In this document: positions 28,701 to 34,989 of the stretch, one piece after another
Numbering within the stretch: the stretch's first letter is position 1
Layout: the number at the start of each line of letters is the position of its first letter
DNA from: Rhinopomastus cyanomelas
Taxonomy: Eukaryota > Chordata > Aves > Bucerotiformes > Rhinopomastidae
NCBI GenBank assembly: GCA_013400115.1
Contig: VXBP01002266.1
Location: forward strand, 29,219 to 93,218
Reading direction: 5' to 3'
Length of the DNA: 64,000 nucleotides
Notes under the pieces: generated by a model
Databases searched by the model: none
Seen by the model: the letters and a program-made list of their open reading frames with translations, nothing else
Told to the model about the DNA's origin: nothing
Made by a program: the position numbers and the translations under genes

Positions 28701-30721
28701 CTGATCTGTGTACATCACAATTTTCACACTAGGATTCCTTTAAGTGTCTCAGAGGTGCAACTATAATGGAATTGAGTTTGCACAGACTCACACAGGACAA
28801 CAACTGAAACAGAAAAGAGATGTTTAAAAACATGTGGAAGCTTAAAAACACGGAAAATCGTGCAGATTTTTTTCTTTTTTTACAGAAATACTCCACAATT
28901 AGAAGATGAGTCAACTGTTGTATACTACTTATTATCACAGAATCACAGAATCGTTAGGGATTGGAAGGGACCCCGAAAGATCATCTAGTCCAATCCCCCT
29001 GCCACAGCAGGATCACTTCACTGGAGAAGTTACAGAATCAGAATCACTCAGGGTTGGAAGGGACCACCTGATCACCCAGTTCCAACTCCCCCACCATGGG
29101 CAGGGACACCCCACCCTAGACCAGGCTGCCCAGAGCCCCATCCAGCCTGGCCTTAAACACCTCCAGGGATGGGGCCCCAACCACCTCCCTGGGCAACCCA
29201 TTCCAGGCTCCCAGCACTCTCACAGTTTCTTTTCAGTGATCTGTAAATCATAATCATGTTGTCACATTCCTTGTGCAGGTTTCCAAACTTTCAGAGTGGG
29301 TAGCAAGTAAACTGACCCCCCTAGGATCATTGCCTTTGTGGCTGGTTATCCTGATATCCTGCCTCATCGTCACCTCCGTGACAGAAGTGGCCAGCAATCC
29401 AGCCACCATTACGATATTTTTGCCCATTCTGTCTCCTTTGGTGAGTAGAACTCGGGTTGTTTTTAATCAGAACGTGCTCTTTCATCCATGTAATAATGCA
29501 GCTGCTTGAAGAACCAGTTATGAAAACTCTCCATAAAATACTTCATGAGGGGTTCTTTTGCTGTAGTGTGCATTGGATACTTGGGATTTTGGGGGCTTCA
29601 AGAGATGCTGAAAATTCAGTAAAATTAGGTAAAGGTTTGACATTAAAAAATGGACTCTGATTCCTGTTTGTGAACAAAGAAAGCTTAAGTCAAAGCACTT
29701 AAAAAGGGCAGCTCTCTTAGTGCTTCTTCAGGATCACACCTTCAGCAAAAACAGTTAGCACTGCACCTCTGTAGATGCCACCACAGAAAAGAGACGGCTA
29801 ATAGACTTCTCATTTTTTCCTACCGTAGCCCAATTGTGTCCTTTCTTCTCATCCTCAAAACACTCAGTTCTTTCTTCTTCAAAACGTATTGAGCGTATTG
29901 TCTGTAGTTTTCCCTCTTGGCCAGGTGAGACACATGCTCATCCCTTTCCCTCTCCTACCAAGAAACCTTAGTCCTCACATCGTTGACTCCTTCCTATGCA
30001 TTACATACAAATTCAACTTTTTTAGCATCCTTCTTGCAGTGTGTTTGCCTTTAGTGCTCGTGTAGCGTTCACGCTCTTTGCAATACTCTTGTTTTATGGT
30101 CTCAGCTACAACTAGAAAACATCAGAATTTGAAGTTCAGTATTCTGTATTAAAGTAACTTTTCCTCCTCTGAGGTATTCCCAGAGGTAATCTCAAAAATG
30201 AGTTATCAGGTTATTTCTCATTATTTAAACTGGCAGTTCTGTTCACAGTTCACTAGTGTTAATACAGGAAGTGTGTGTTTATGTATTTCATTTGCCAAAT
30301 GTGTCCCTTGACAGCTGTTCTCTCTCCTTTGTTTTATGACAGGCTGAAGCTATTCATGTGAACCCCCTTTTCATTTTGATACCTGCTACCTTGTGCACCT
30401 CCTTTGCATTCCTGCTTCCTGTAGCAAACCCAGCCAATGCCATTGTATTCTCATACGGTCATTTAACTGTTATGGACATGGTGAGTTTTAGTCAAAACTC
30501 TCTAGAGGGGAGTTTAGCATTTTGAAAGCTTTCTTCAGAGCCTTGATCTGAGTTTCTTTCATTTCCCTCTCCTTTAGGTGAAAGCTGGTTTGGGCATTAA
30601 CATCATTGGAGTTGCTGTAGTTATGCTTGCAATCATGACGTGGATCGTGCCCATGTTCAATCTCTACACTTACCCAAGCTGGGCACCAAGCATTCCTTCC
30701 ACAAATAGCACGGGGTTGTAA
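1613..30721 (+). CDS. SLC13A1: SLC13A1 (NaS1) sodium/sulfate cotransporter, complete coding region in 15 exons
   Basis: This is a Na+-coupled sulfate transporter of the SLC13/DASS family. In other vertebrates it sits in the apical membrane of kidney and gut epithelium and recovers sulfate. Joining the 15 exons listed below gives 1818 nt (605 aa plus stop) with every splice phase consistent and no frameshift. Family landmarks are visible: a first Asn motif SNTS at residues 139-142, GTSTN at 267-271, the second repeat motif SNPAT at 497-501, and the sodium:sulfate symporter signature around 531-547 (TSFAFLLPVANPANAIV). There is no cleavable signal peptide; a hydrophobic segment at about 12-30 is the first membrane span. 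N-glycosylation sequons lie at N174 and at the C-terminus (N601, NST), the latter matching the known C-terminal site of mammalian NaS1. The N-terminus (MKFLSYLLVYRRFL) and the exon 3 sequence fit SLC13A1 far better than SLC13A4, A3 or A5. The ten extra residues relative to human lie mostly in the hydrophilic loop of exons 5-7. Confidence 0.97.
1785..1845 (-). mobile_element. Possible short CR1 3' tail remnant
   Basis: GTCATAGAGTGTTTGGGGTT followed by GGAAGGAGCCTTAAATGACTC resembles the terminal 50-60 bases of an old CR1, just inside intron 1. Too short to be sure. Confidence 0.35.
1846..2914. other. Intron 1 unique sequence
   Basis: Roughly 1 kb of intron without recognisable repeats, exons or RNA genes. 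Confidence 0.45.
2915..4195 (-). mobile_element. Long, diverged CR1 copy (antisense in intron 1)
   Basis: Read on the minus strand this matches the last 1.3 kb of CR1: part of the reverse transcriptase C-terminal half, the region after it and the 3' end. Landmarks on the + strand include CAGGTTGCCC, CTCTCTGGGCAG, TTGAACTGGGGAGCCCAGAA and CTGGGGAACGACACTGG. It has many stops and indels, so it is old and inactive. It is the first of five CR1 pieces stacked in intron 1. Confidence 0.85.
4366..5738 (+). mobile_element. CR1 LINE with partial ORF2 (reverse transcriptase), 5' truncated and decayed
   Basis: Sense to SLC13A1. It begins at the end of the endonuclease/linker (GLRVCTTLDVRRANLGLFKQ) and runs through linker and reverse transcriptase blocks: GPDGMHPCVLRE, DWRTADVTPIFKKG, a frame change after about 5385, then GVPQGLVLGQVLFNLFIDDL and the catalytic FADD at 5677-5688. 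ORF1 and the endonuclease core are missing. A stop and frameshifts break the ORF, so it cannot move by itself. It is cut at its 3' end by the antisense CR1 at 5739. CR1 is a non-LTR retrotransposon, not a virus. Confidence 0.92.
5739..5935 (-). mobile_element. CR1 3' fragment, subfamily A, inserted in the sense CR1
   Basis: The + strand shows CAGAATCACAGAACATTAGG followed by GACTGGAAGGGACCTCAAAAG and GCCACAGCAGGATG, the complement of a subfamily-A 3' end. About 200 bases remain. It abuts the next antisense copy, of a different subfamily. Confidence 0.9.
5936..6440 (-). mobile_element. CR1 3' fragment, subfamily B
   Basis: About 500 bases of the CR1 3' part in antisense. The minus-strand reading contains ATRMIRGLEHLSCEARLREL and AWNELPREVVEAPSLEVFKA with no stop over about 160 codons. 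Its 3' end (AGGGACCACAGGATCATCC, CATGGGCAGGGACACCCC) differs from subfamily A. Its 5' end is joined head to head with the next copy at an inverted CTCCAG/CTGGAG junction. Confidence 0.92.
6441..6897 (+). mobile_element. CR1 3' fragment, subfamily A, head-to-head with the preceding copy
   Basis: Sense copy starting at FKRDVELLERVQ and running to the CR1 3' end (GAGGTCCCTTCCAACCCC). The reading RRFHINIRRNFFPVRVTEHW is typical of the CR1 ORF2 C-terminus. It covers the same CR1 region as the inverted neighbour, so these are two separate copies rather than one inverted element. Confidence 0.93.
6898..7267. other. End of intron 1
   Basis: Unique intron sequence leading to the exon 2 acceptor. No feature recognised. 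Confidence 0.5.
7268..7396 (+). CDS. SLC13A1: SLC13A1 coding exon 2
   Basis: Residues 34-76, beginning EAECAYTLFVV and ending FGIMASKE. The acceptor is TTCTAG and the donor GTAATC, phase 0 at both ends. It contains the conserved FWLTEALPL segment of the family. Confidence 0.97.
7397..8105. other. Intron 2
   Basis: 709-bp intron without recognisable repeats. A 114-codon open frame at 7607-7951 lacks similarity to anything I know and is probably chance. Confidence 0.6.
8106..8242 (+). CDS. SLC13A1: SLC13A1 coding exon 3
   Basis: Residues 77-121 plus two bases of Trp122. Starts VSSAYFKDFHLLLIGV and includes SIEKWNLHKR, which is nearly invariant in the family. The donor GTAGGT splits the Trp codon (TG|G). 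Confidence 0.97.
8663..8766 (-). mobile_element. Old CR1 3' fragment
   Basis: CATAGAATCATCATGGCTGG, GACCTCCAGGGTCATCAAG and TCCAACCTTTTCTC followed by CTAGACCATATCCCTGAGCG form the complement of an older CR1 3' end in intron 3. Confidence 0.7.
8767..9889. other. Intron 3 unique sequence
   Basis: No gene or known repeat recognised. The overlapping short open frames on both strands near 9060-9740 show no family motif. Confidence 0.45.
9890..10465 (+). mobile_element. Old CR1 3' fragment
   Basis: Sense-strand copy with decayed CR1 ORF2 C-terminus: TGGGCTCAGTTTTGGGCTC, GAGGTGTTGGAACATGTCC, CAAAGAAGTTGGTGAAGG, ending GACCTAATGATCTTAAAGG and ATGATTCTATGAG. Stops are frequent. It belongs to an older subfamily, not A or B. 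Confidence 0.85.
10466..11501. other. Intron 3 unique sequence
   Basis: No coding exon or recognisable repeat. Overlapping short open frames near 10626-11303 lack conserved motifs. Confidence 0.45.
11502..12050 (-). mobile_element. CR1 3' fragment, subfamily A
   Basis: Well preserved antisense copy of about 550 bases. It runs from the 3' end (CATCAGGGATTGGAAGGGACC) back to GGATGCTGTTGGCCCTCTTGG. It makes a direct-repeat pair with the copy at 13554-13880, with exons 4-6 between them. Confidence 0.95.
12328..12515 (+). CDS. SLC13A1: SLC13A1 coding exon 4
   Basis: Completes Trp122 and codes residues 123-184 plus one base of Glu185. It holds the SNTS motif (139-142) of the first transport-domain repeat and AMVMPI. 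A potential glycosylation site, NGS, is at N174. The acceptor follows GTTGCAG and the donor is GTAGGC. Confidence 0.96.
12516..13085. other. Intron 4
   Basis: 570-bp intron with no recognisable repeat or RNA gene. Confidence 0.6.
13086..13143 (+). CDS. SLC13A1: SLC13A1 coding exon 5 (short loop exon)
   Basis: Short 58-nt exon coding residues 185-203 of a charged loop (ENIEGCESTDWKEKEKQVN) plus two bases of Gly204. Sequence is poorly conserved, but length and phases match the mammalian exon. Acceptor CTTACAG, donor GTAATA. Confidence 0.9.
13228..13294 (+). CDS. SLC13A1: SLC13A1 coding exon 6 (short loop exon)
   Basis: Codes the end of Gly204 and residues 205-226 of the same hydrophilic loop, starting YDNDVGG and ending in a Glu/Lys-rich run. 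It lies only 84 nt after exon 5. Acceptor CTTCCAG, donor GTACCT, ending in phase 0. Confidence 0.91.
13554..13880 (-). mobile_element. CR1 3' fragment, subfamily A, interrupted by an assembly gap
   Basis: Antisense copy. The left part is the 3' end (ATCATTAGGGATTGGAAGGG to CACACAGGAAC). Right of the Ns the sequence resumes at TGATCCACCCCAGGATGCTG, which in the sister copy at 11502 lies about 400 bases further in. The missing middle is most likely unassembled CR1, not a true deletion. Confidence 0.93.
13662..13673. other. Assembly gap (12 N)
   Basis: Twelve undetermined bases inside the CR1 copy of intron 6. The N count does not match the roughly 400 bases expected from the intact sister copy. 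Confidence 0.98.
14072..14232 (+). CDS. SLC13A1: SLC13A1 coding exon 7
   Basis: Residues 227-279 plus two bases of Ser280. The first part is the variable loop. It then runs into CLCVAYSATIGGLTTITG and GTSTN (267-271), the conserved hairpin predicted to bind Na+ and substrate. Acceptor AAGCAG, donor GTAAGA. Confidence 0.96.
14233..16721. other. Intron 7, first part
   Basis: About 2.5 kb without recognised repeats. A 121-codon open frame at 14858-15223 (+) shows no recognisable family. Intron context argues against a gene. Confidence 0.5.
16722..17068 (-). mobile_element. CR1 3' fragment, subfamily A, with internal deletion
   Basis: Antisense copy. About 70 bases near the 3' end are missing: GGACCTGGAAAGATC joins directly to CAGGTGGGTTTTAAACATC. 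The remainder reads RRNFFMVRGTEHW and LPREVVESPSLEMFKTHL on the minus strand. Confidence 0.93.
17069..18551. other. Intron 7, second part
   Basis: Unique intron sequence up to the exon 8 acceptor. No feature recognised. Confidence 0.5.
18552..18671 (+). CDS. SLC13A1: SLC13A1 coding exon 8
   Basis: Completes Ser280 and codes RYPGCQCINFGSWF followed by a strongly hydrophobic membrane span ending WLQWLFLGF (residue 319), plus two bases of Asp320. Acceptor TTATCCAG, donor GTAAGT. The phase fits exons 7 and 9. Confidence 0.95.
18672..19815. other. Intron 8
   Basis: 1144-bp intron. It contains a GT/GGGTGGGAGTGGGGGTGGG purine-rich stretch near 19090-19120 and nothing else recognisable. Confidence 0.5.
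19816..19914 (+). CDS. SLC13A1: SLC13A1 coding exon 9
   Basis: Residues 321-352 with split codons at both ends. It encodes a cytosolic, Lys-rich stretch (FKNMFKCGKKK) ending EYKKLGPI, which matches mammalian SLC13A1. Acceptor ATTCCAG, donor GTATGT. Confidence 0.95.
20004..20105 (+). CDS. SLC13A1: SLC13A1 coding exon 10
   Basis: Completes Ser353 and codes residues 354-386, YPETVTLVLFVLMTLLWFTR followed by PGFIPGWSSLF, a membrane span plus a conserved loop. It lies 89 nt after exon 9. Acceptor ACTGCAG, donor GTAAGT, leaving two bases of Lys387. Confidence 0.96.
20106..21749. other. Intron 10, first part
   Basis: About 1.6 kb of unique intron sequence. No repeat, RNA or exon recognised. Confidence 0.5.
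21750..22290 (+). mobile_element. CR1 3' fragment, subfamily A
   Basis: Sense copy of about 540 bases with an open frame over about 140 codons: LVRPHLEYCVQFWAPQFKRD through LFSLEKRRLRGDLINVYKYL to NRLPRGVVESP. It ends in GATCTTTCGAGGTCCC. Low decay suggests a recent insertion. Confidence 0.95.
22291..24249. other. Intron 10, middle part
   Basis: About 2 kb without recognised repeats. Open frames on both strands near 22837-23175 and 23406-23781 lack family motifs. Confidence 0.45.
24250..24995 (+). mobile_element. Old CR1 3' fragment
   Basis: Sense copy of about 750 bases from KFLYLEKNNLSHQDTLQ through LEVLVNTKWNMSQQ, LLRPHLECCVPL and LGHLSYEEGLGLFSLEKGR to HWHRLPREVVDSP, ending CAGAGGTCCCTTCCAACCC. 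It is more diverged than subfamily A. Confidence 0.85.
25240..25460 (+). mobile_element. CR1 subfamily A copy with large internal deletion
   Basis: Upstream CR1 sequence (CAGTTGGAGTGTAGTGTAGG, AAAGGGACTTGGGGGTCCTGG) joins directly to the extreme 3' part (TGGAGTCTCCTTCTCTGGAG) and ends in three ATTCTATG units. Roughly 500 bases of the usual intervening sequence are missing, as judged by the copy at 34990. Confidence 0.9.
25461..25725 (-). mobile_element. Old CR1 fragment abutting the previous copy
   Basis: Antisense CR1 ORF2 C-terminal region: TTCCCCAGCCCTCTTAGAGG, CTCCTCTTCGGGCTGAACAAC and GTCTCTCAGCCAGTCTTCAT. Its own 3' end is absent, probably because the copy at 25240 inserted there. It contains an imperfect internal duplication of the TAAATCTACCCTTTTC / CTTAAAACC block. 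Confidence 0.8.
25985..26360 (-). mobile_element. Old CR1 3' fragment
   Basis: Antisense copy with TAGAGTCATAGAATTGTTCAG, GATCATCAAGTCCAACCATC, AACACATTCAGGGACGCTG and CATGAAGAATTTTTTCCTG. The minus strand reads KFFMESVVQHWNGLPRVVVQS. This is a different, older subfamily from A and B. Confidence 0.85.
26361..27096. other. End of intron 10
   Basis: Unique sequence with a short (TA)n run at 27052-27061 just before the exon 11 acceptor. Confidence 0.5.
27097..27200 (+). CDS. SLC13A1: SLC13A1 coding exon 11
   Basis: Completes Lys387 and codes residues 388-421 (YKGYATDSTTALVIG, then LFFIIPAKTL). Acceptor CCCTAG. The donor is GTTGAG, weaker than consensus, but it is the only GT that keeps phase with exon 12 and alignment with mammalian SLC13A1. 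Confidence 0.94.
27201..27824. other. Intron 11
   Basis: 624-bp intron with no recognised repeat. It ends in a (TTTG)n pyrimidine-rich stretch before the exon 12 acceptor. Confidence 0.6.
27825..27934 (+). CDS. SLC13A1: SLC13A1 coding exon 12
   Basis: Completes Thr422 and codes residues 423-458. It includes PLITWKEFQSCMPWEIAIL and VGGGFALADGCE, the start of the second structural repeat and one of the most conserved stretches in the family. Acceptor CTGTAG, donor GTAATG, phase 0 end. Confidence 0.97.
28083..28460 (+). mobile_element. Old CR1 3' fragment
   Basis: Sense copy in intron 12: TTCAGGCTGAAGAGGAAAAGG, then RRLRKNCSIGRVMLGRGGHSF, FKLDTRKKFFNLRVVDHW and LPREMVEAPFLVTFK, ending AGGTCCCTTCCAACTTCATG. 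Confidence 0.88.
28461..28932. other. Intron 12 unique sequence
   Basis: Short unique segment between CR1 copies. Nothing recognised. Confidence 0.5.
28933..29030 (-). mobile_element. CR1 3' fragment, subfamily A
   Basis: About 100 antisense bases: ATCGTTAGGGATTGGAAGGG, CATCTAGTCCAATCCCCCTG and CACAGCAGGATCACTTC, then jumping to CACTGGAGAAG, a further internal loss. Confidence 0.9.
29031..29226 (-). mobile_element. CR1 3' fragment, subfamily B, next to the exon 13 acceptor
   Basis: Antisense copy: AATCACTCAGGGTTGGAAGG, CATGGGCAGGGACACCCC and CCAGCCTGGCCTTAAACACC. It stops at CACTCTCACAG, about 50 bases before the exon 13 acceptor. Confidence 0.9.
29279..29440 (+). CDS. SLC13A1: SLC13A1 coding exon 13
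   Basis: Residues 459-512, phase 0 at both ends. It carries the TEVASNPATITIF motif (SNPAT at 497-501), the second-repeat counterpart of exon 4's SNTS. Acceptor TGTGCAG, donor GTGAGT. Two CR1 fragments end about 50 nt upstream of this acceptor. Confidence 0.97.
29441..30342. other. Intron 13
   Basis: 902-bp intron. No recognised repeat or RNA. Confidence 0.6.
30343..30480 (+). CDS. SLC13A1: SLC13A1 coding exon 14
   Basis: Residues 513-558 (AEAIHVNPLFILIPATLCTS, then PVANPANAIVFSYGHL). It contains the sodium:sulfate symporter family signature. Mammalian NaS1 has NPPN where this copy has NPAN. Acceptor ATGACAG, donor GTGAGT. Confidence 0.97.
30578..30721 (+). CDS. SLC13A1: SLC13A1 coding exon 15 with stop codon
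   Basis: Residues 559-605 plus TAA. It runs from VKAGLGINIIGVAVV, the last membrane span, to a short extracellular tail with YTYPSWAP and a terminal NST glycosylation sequon (N601). Acceptor CCTTTAG. Intron 14 is only 97 nt. Confidence 0.97.
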   Translation: MKAGLGINIIGVAVVMLAIMTWIVPMFNLYTYPSWAPSIPSTNSTGL

Positions 30722-31368
30722 AAACTCCTGGGGATTGGTTTGGATTGGGTTTGTTTCTTTTCTTTTCCACTGACATGTGGTGAGTCATCTAAAATGCTTT
30801 TCATCACCTCAACAGTAGGGATGCATATTATTATAAATGCCATATTTCACAGTCCAAGAGACTGATAATCCAGTCTGAGAGTCTAATCAGAAAAAGTGCT
30901 AGACTTTCGAAACATCATAAAGTTAGATCACATTTCTAAAGCAGTTAAGCTAGTCTGAATTTTGCTGTCTTTATGTTATGAAGGAAAAAATAGATGTCCA
31001 TAGCTTACATCACTGGCACTTTGCCCCTATTCACAGGATAGTTGAAAAATAAGATTTTATTTCCAATACATTTTCTTCAGATGACATTGGTGATATCTGG
31101 GGCTTTTCAGAAAACGTTCTGGTTTTCTGTTCTCTAGATCCAACCACTGTTTGAAATATTGTTGACTATTAGGAAAAAGGATCAGGCAGAGGACTGTCTT
31201 GAACAAGCACTTTACAGACCTGTCAAAAATGCACACAGGATGGAGAAGAGCATCACGACCAATTACACAGCAATTCATCTGTTCAGCACCTTGCAGTCTG
31301 GAAGGAGAGCACACGCTTACACATGCGTTTAATCTGCTCCCTTCCAGGCCCTCACTGAAACACGCCAC

Positions 31369-31383
31369 TGTTGTTGTTGTTGT
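31369..31383 (+). repeat. Short (TTG)n run
   Basis: Five TTG/TGT units in the probable 3' UTR. Confidence 0.7.
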
Positions 31384-32524
31384 CTTGTAGTATTATGCTG
31401 GAGAGTCAGTAGTACTGGATCTGAGTTGGTCTGTATGAATGGAGGCTAAATTACCATCGTGCTTCAGATGAGACACTCAATCCATCAATCTAGACTACAG
31501 AGCATCTTCACCAGGAGGTTTATGAATTCTACAGGGCAGGTGTCAGTTTAAGGTTACTGAACTGTGTTAATGTCACCACCAAAGCGTGTGATGTAGTCAG
31601 AATGAAAGCCTGAAGTTCAAACACATCTTCAAACAATGTTTGGAAGGGTTGTTACACATTTTACACAGTAAGGACTACAGTGTTGTGCTTTCCAACTGTT
31701 GGGTTGACCCACAACGATTCTTAAAGACCATTTGGTTAACAGTCTGAATCAAAGCTGAGTGTTTTTAGCTTGGACTGTCCATCAGGGCACCTCTGTGATG
31801 GCTGTAATCTTTTACAGAGTGTAAATTATCCACTTTTCCTAACAACAACAAAGCGCTTTTGTTTTTTGATTTGATGGTTTACATCTATTTTTGATAGTGC
31901 ATATTTAGGGTAGAGATGACAGTCGTTACCTCGCTAGCGCCAGAATGTAGCGTATAGGATTGTTATAGATGTAGGTTGCTTACATTAGCTGCTAGTTGCA
32001 GATTCAGCTGCAATGAACTATTAAAGAAGCACTTTTAACCCACCGGTGGGTTTGTACCCATACATGCCACCACACTTTTCAGCCTGACTGAGGCTGCTGT
32101 CTCTTTAGGATGGCTACCTCCTTTTTTTTCTGTCTTCTTTTGTTTTTCCTGCTGGTATTTTTTATGCCGTGCTTGGCACAGCAGGGCTATGTCCATCACC
32201 AGGACCTGCCACTAGTTCTGTTGACTTATCCCCTAAAGTAATGACTGTGATTCCAGAGACAGAACACTTGAGCAAATGAAGCCTCTAACTCATCAGTTAC
32301 TAGAGGGAAATGCTTATGCAAATAGCTAATCCAAGATGTAGGTCTTGGATTACATTTTATGGTGTCTTCCCAGAAGAATCTGCAGCACGGAAACAAGAAG
32401 CTAATGGTTTATGTAGGTCTTTGCTCCTGCAGTCATAAAAAGGAGAACCTGCTTAGGGAATGCTCTTACTTTGAGGTTCATCTTTTATGCCAACAATTTC
32501 CAGCTTGTGCAAGAGCAGCTGAAA

Positions 32525-32735
32525 GAGTGGACCACAGAGTATTTCAAATTGAAGGGATCCCAGAAGCCTGTCTCATCCATCATCTTCCTCAAAGAAGGTT
32601 TAGCAGTGAATTCAGACCAGGTTGCTCAAAGGTTTGTCTAGGAACACCTCAAAGACATAGACTGCAGAACTTCCTTGGGTAACGTTCTCCAGTGCTTCAC
32701 TGTCCTTGTAGTGAAAAGTTTTGTCTCTAACAAAT
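32525..32735 (-). mobile_element. Possible very old CR1 remnant in 3' UTR
   Basis: Fragments such as CAGGTTGCTCAAAGG, AACACCTCAAAGACATAGAC and CTTGGGTAACGTTCTCCAGTG, then GTAGTGAAAAGTTTTGTCTC, line up with the order of CR1 3' sequence in antisense. Divergence is high. Confidence 0.4.
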
Positions 32736-33124
32736 GAGCAAACATATTATATTCACTTCAGTGGCACAGATTCATATTTCTGTATTTCTTCTTCTCACTG
32801 GGGATAGATGAAGTCCGTGAATGCACTGCTCTGTGACATCAAGCTTTGACACCTGTATTCACTCTTCAGGTTCATGGAAGAAAGTAATAGTTTTTCATCA
32901 TTTACTACAACTTCAGAAGTTGTCACCTGTAGCAAATGATAATGTTTTCAGTGTAAACTGAAACTCCGTTTGTGCCAGATAATTTTTAGTGGTTTGTTTG
33001 CTTTATTTTCTGGCTTGTACATGGGTTTGAAGGTGTATGATAACAAAAGGTCCATTGTGCCTGAACTTCTGCATAACACAGCCCACAGAACTCCCCTGAA
33101 CTATGTTTTCAGGACAGATAGCAT

Positions 33125-33130
33125 AATAAA
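33125..33130 (+). promoter_or_regulatory. Candidate poly(A) signal AATAAA
   Basis: Canonical hexamer 2.4 kb downstream of the SLC13A1 stop. It could end a shorter 3' UTR. The downstream sequence is only moderately GT-rich. Confidence 0.3.
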
Positions 33131-34019
33131 GTATCTCGGTAAACAAGAAAGAAGATTCAACTTCTTTAATGAAGGATGCACTTGTAAAAACTATTTTCTC
33201 TACAATCTGTGTAGTGTAGCTGTGTAGGCAGCAACTACTCTGCAAAGAGAGAAGGGCAGGACATGTAAGGTAAAAAAGTTACTAGTCTGTTGAACCATGT
33301 AAGTTATCACAACTAAGTAGAGAATAACACATAAAACCATTTTCAGAACCTACATCTGGACCACCACAGTCTATCAAATGAGTGACAAAACCAAAATGAT
33401 CAAGCATCAGGTGTTTTCAGAGACTGCATTATGTAAGTACACCAATCGCGAGTAAACAAGCTGGTAGCAGAGAAGTTGTTGAGTTTCACCAGGAATTTTT
33501 CCCCTTGTTTTGCTAAACGTTGAAGGAATAGGTCAGGCACAATCTTTCAGCTGGGTTGTTATTATTACCTACTCATTTTTAAAGCTTTTAAGAACCTTTT
33601 CAGACAAAATGAACGAGTTTGCAGTGCAGAGGTTAAATTGCTAGAATTTTCTTACCTGAGAGCATTGAAACAGAGAAAAAAGATGATTTCACAGTGGCAT
33701 GCTTTCTGGGTACCCCGTGGGTGGATTTGGCTGTGACTGCAGGCACTGAGGTCTGTGCTGACTGCCGGCAGAAAACGGGCTGTTTGTATGTTGCTACTGT
33801 ATTTAGAGTTTGTAAGTGTGGTTACACTGCTGGAAATGCATCTGTAATTACTTTGAAAATTGATTAATGTATCATGACTACATTGACTTTGTAAATTACT
33901 TTGTGCATAATTTTCATATACAATGGTCTGTTTTTTTGCTTTGTCTCACTGAGTCTGCTGTATTAGTATCTAAGTAATATTTATAACTCACTATTTATTT
34001 GTGGTCTCATTCCTGCTGA

Positions 34020-34025
34020 ATTAAA
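34020..34025 (+). promoter_or_regulatory. Candidate poly(A) signal ATTAAA
   Basis: Common variant hexamer followed by a GT/T-rich stretch (TTTGCTATGTGTTTC, then CTCTCTTTTGTC), the usual layout of a cleavage site. It follows a long T/A-rich 3' UTR-like stretch and directly precedes the next CR1 insertion. Confidence 0.45.
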
Positions 34026-34212
34026 CGGAGCCTTTGCTATGTGTTTCTTCAGGAGACATGCCTCTCTCTTTTGTCTTTGGAAGCTGATGTATGTTGCTTT
34101 CCATGCCCAATGTTCAATTTCAGTACAATTTTCCTCTACAATACTTATCTACTATTTTTAAAATACATATTTCTGACATGCTGTACAGTCCAAAATGTAT
34201 TTAATGATAATT

Positions 34213-34218
34213 AATAAA
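34213..34218 (+). promoter_or_regulatory. Candidate poly(A) signal AATAAA at CR1 boundary
   Basis: Canonical hexamer immediately before the CR1 fragment starting near 34228. It could serve a longer SLC13A1 transcript. Confidence 0.25.
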
Positions 34219-34227
34219 AGGTAAAGC

Positions 34228-34555
34228 TGTGTCCTGTGAAGATCTTTTTGCTGTCTACAACTACCTGGAAGGAGGTTCTAGAGAGGTGGGTGTTGGTCTC
34301 TTCTGCCATGTAACAAGTGACAGGACAGGAGGAAATGGCCTAAAGTTGCACCAGGGGATGTTTAGTTTAGACATTAGGAAAAATATCTTCATTCACAGGG
34401 TCACCAGGCCCAGGGAAGAAGTGAATCAACACCCCTGGACGTGTTTAAAAGTCATAGAGATACGGAGCTTAGGGACATGCTTTAGTGGTGGGCTTGGTAC
34501 AGTTAGGTTAATGGCTGGATTCGATGATCTTGATGGTGTCTTTCAGCCTGGACAG
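34228..34555 (+). mobile_element. Old CR1 3' fragment
   Basis: Sense copy: LFAVYNYLEGGSREVGVGLF, DRTGGNGLKLHQGMFSLDI and RKNIFIHRVT, ending GGATTCGATGATCTTGATGG. It begins just after the AATAAA at 34213. Confidence 0.8.
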
Positions 34556-34989
34556 TTTTTTGAAAGGTTATCTTTCAATAGAAGGTTGAGAGTTTTTAAA
34601 CCCTTTTTATGATAATATCTCAACACTTGATGGTAAGTGGCAGAGTACCTGCTGAGAATAATTTAAAGATACTGCATACCAAAGCCATCAAAAAGTAATT
34701 AAGAAAGGAGAATGGTCTTTCAGCTTTACAAAGCTGTTAATATAATTCTTTCTGCTAGATTTGTCTGCAAAACCAGTCTTTAACAGGTTGGTCCTTCATT
34801 ACGAACCAGAAAGCAATGCCTATATCTGCACAAAACAGTCCCTGGATGCCTGGTACATGATTCAGTCCCCACTGAAGTCAGGGAGAATCATTTTAGGTCA
34901 GGGTGCTGGAAGAGATCCTGTAAGAGTTATTTCAAAGCGTGTTGCTTGGTCATCATCTCAGGTTCTGTCATGCTCAGACAAGGCAAATG
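34556..34989. other. Intergenic, nothing recognised
   Basis: Unique A/T-rich stretch between CR1 copies. Confidence 0.45.

Larger units (their letters stand above)
30722..34045 (+). other. Probable SLC13A1 3' UTR
   Basis: No coding sequence follows the stop. This stretch is largely unique, T-rich sequence with a (TTG)n run at 31369-31383 and one faint CR1 remnant. The most convincing poly(A) signal with a GT/T-rich downstream stretch is at 34020. A shorter form could end near 33125. The boundary is inferred, not seen in transcript data. Confidence 0.45.
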
